Positions 4,829 through 5,217 of a stretch of 5,217 bases of DNA are shown one piece after another. A program made the position numbers and the translations under genes. The first letter of the stretch is position 1, and every line of letters starts with the position of its first letter. The notes below the pieces were generated by a model. That model was not told the DNA's origin. It was given only the letters and a program-made list of their open reading frames with translations, and did not search any database. Source of the DNA: an uncultured Sutterella sp. (GTDB lineage Bacteria > Pseudomonadota > Gammaproteobacteria > Burkholderiales > Burkholderiaceae_F). The stretch is from assembly GCA_900554675.1 (NCBI GenBank), contig USIM01000072.1:1-5217 (forward strand), in the 5' to 3' direction.

Positions 4829-5217
4829 ATGACTTTGAGCATTTTTGACATTTTCCGTGTGGGCATTGGCCCGTCCTCTTCACATACGGTTGGGCCCATG
4901 CGCGCCGCCAAGTGTTTTTCTGACGAGTTAATCGAAAAGGGTTTGGATCAAAAGACCGCCCGCGTTTGGGTTGACTTGATGGGTAGCCTCGGTGCAACGG
5001 GTGTGGGTCACGCCACCGACACAGCTTTCCAATTGGGTTTGATGGGCAATTTGCCGGCAACGGTTGATTTGGATACGGCCCCTGGCGTGTTGGAATCCAT
5101 CAAAAAAGACCATCGTATGACGTTTGCCTCTGGCAAGACCATTGAATTTGATCCGGAACGTGACATTATTTTCAGTCCTGAAAAGATCGCCTTGTACCAC
5201 ACCAACGCCATGCACGT
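4829..5217 (+). CDS. sdaA: L-serine dehydratase (L-serine ammonia-lyase), single-chain SdaA type, N-terminal part
   Basis: The first 129 codons are present and the gene runs off the right edge. The enzyme is a cytoplasmic [4Fe-4S] protein that converts L-serine to pyruvate and ammonia. The start MTLSIFDIFRVGIGPSSSHT, followed by VGPMRAAKCF, is the family N-terminus, with the invariant GPSSSHT at residues 14-20. Further matches to E. coli SdaA are VDLMGSLGATGVGHATDTAFQLGLMGN (48-74) and PATVDLDTAPG (76-86). This is the beta domain. The alpha domain with the cluster cysteines should follow outside the window. The N-terminus fits the one-polypeptide form (about 455 residues) rather than the two-subunit Firmicutes form. 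It is probably co-transcribed with the GcvT-fold gene 12 bp upstream. I see no frameshift in the visible part. Confidence 0.95.
   Translation, partial: MTLSIFDIFRVGIGPSSSHTVGPMRAAKCFSDELIEKGLDQKTARVWVDLMGSLGATGVGHATDTAFQLGLMGNLPATVDLDTAPGVLESIKKDHRMTFASGKTIEFDPERDIIFSPEKIALYHTNAMH

Noticed and set aside
4827..5215. Minus-strand frames of 67 to 95 codons opposite sdaA.
   Set aside because: All are antisense to strongly conserved SdaA residues and have no protein-like features.

Overview
The window looks like ordinary chromosome from a betaproteobacterium. My best guess is the Sutterellaceae of the order Burkholderiales (for example Parasutterella or Sutterella). This is inferred from three things: a secreted C69-family dipeptidase, a single-chain L-serine dehydratase with a GcvT-fold gene directly in front of it, and a base composition that looks near 50% GC by eye. 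No 16S rRNA or other taxonomic marker is present, so the assignment is tentative. I see no phage, IS, CRISPR, tRNA or rRNA sequence.

Layout. Positions 1-79 (minus strand) hold the first 26 codons of an AzlC-type amino-acid permease. It begins 30 bp downstream of a complete ribonuclease G gene (110-1573, minus), so the two are probably co-transcribed. A 178-bp gap follows, with a candidate extended -10 promoter for the RNase G gene and a rho-independent terminator for the next gene. That gene (1752-3575, minus) encodes a 607-residue exported C69 peptidase, apparently transcribed alone. Next is a 278-bp divergent intergenic region with candidate promoters pointing both ways and several short palindromes. 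On the plus strand is a 320-residue GcvT-fold protein (3854-4816), followed 12 bp later by the first 129 codons of L-serine dehydratase SdaA (4829 to the window end).

How the genes may work together. Four of the five genes fit a peptide- and amino-acid-using lifestyle. The C69 enzyme would release amino acids from peptides outside the cytoplasm. SdaA deaminates serine to pyruvate. AzlC-type permeases take part in branched-chain amino-acid export. The GcvT-fold protein sits where one-carbon/glycine-serine metabolism would be expected. RNase G is a housekeeping RNA-processing enzyme. This metabolic link is inference from gene identities, not shown by the sequence.

Most notable points. The GcvT-fold protein has lost most signature motifs of the glycine-cleavage T-protein, lacks the YgfZ signature too, and is not accompanied by gcvH or gcvP in the visible sequence. 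The C69 peptidase carries a C-terminal extension with a DxNxDGxxD calcium-loop-like motif. I found nothing here that I would call a new multi-gene system.
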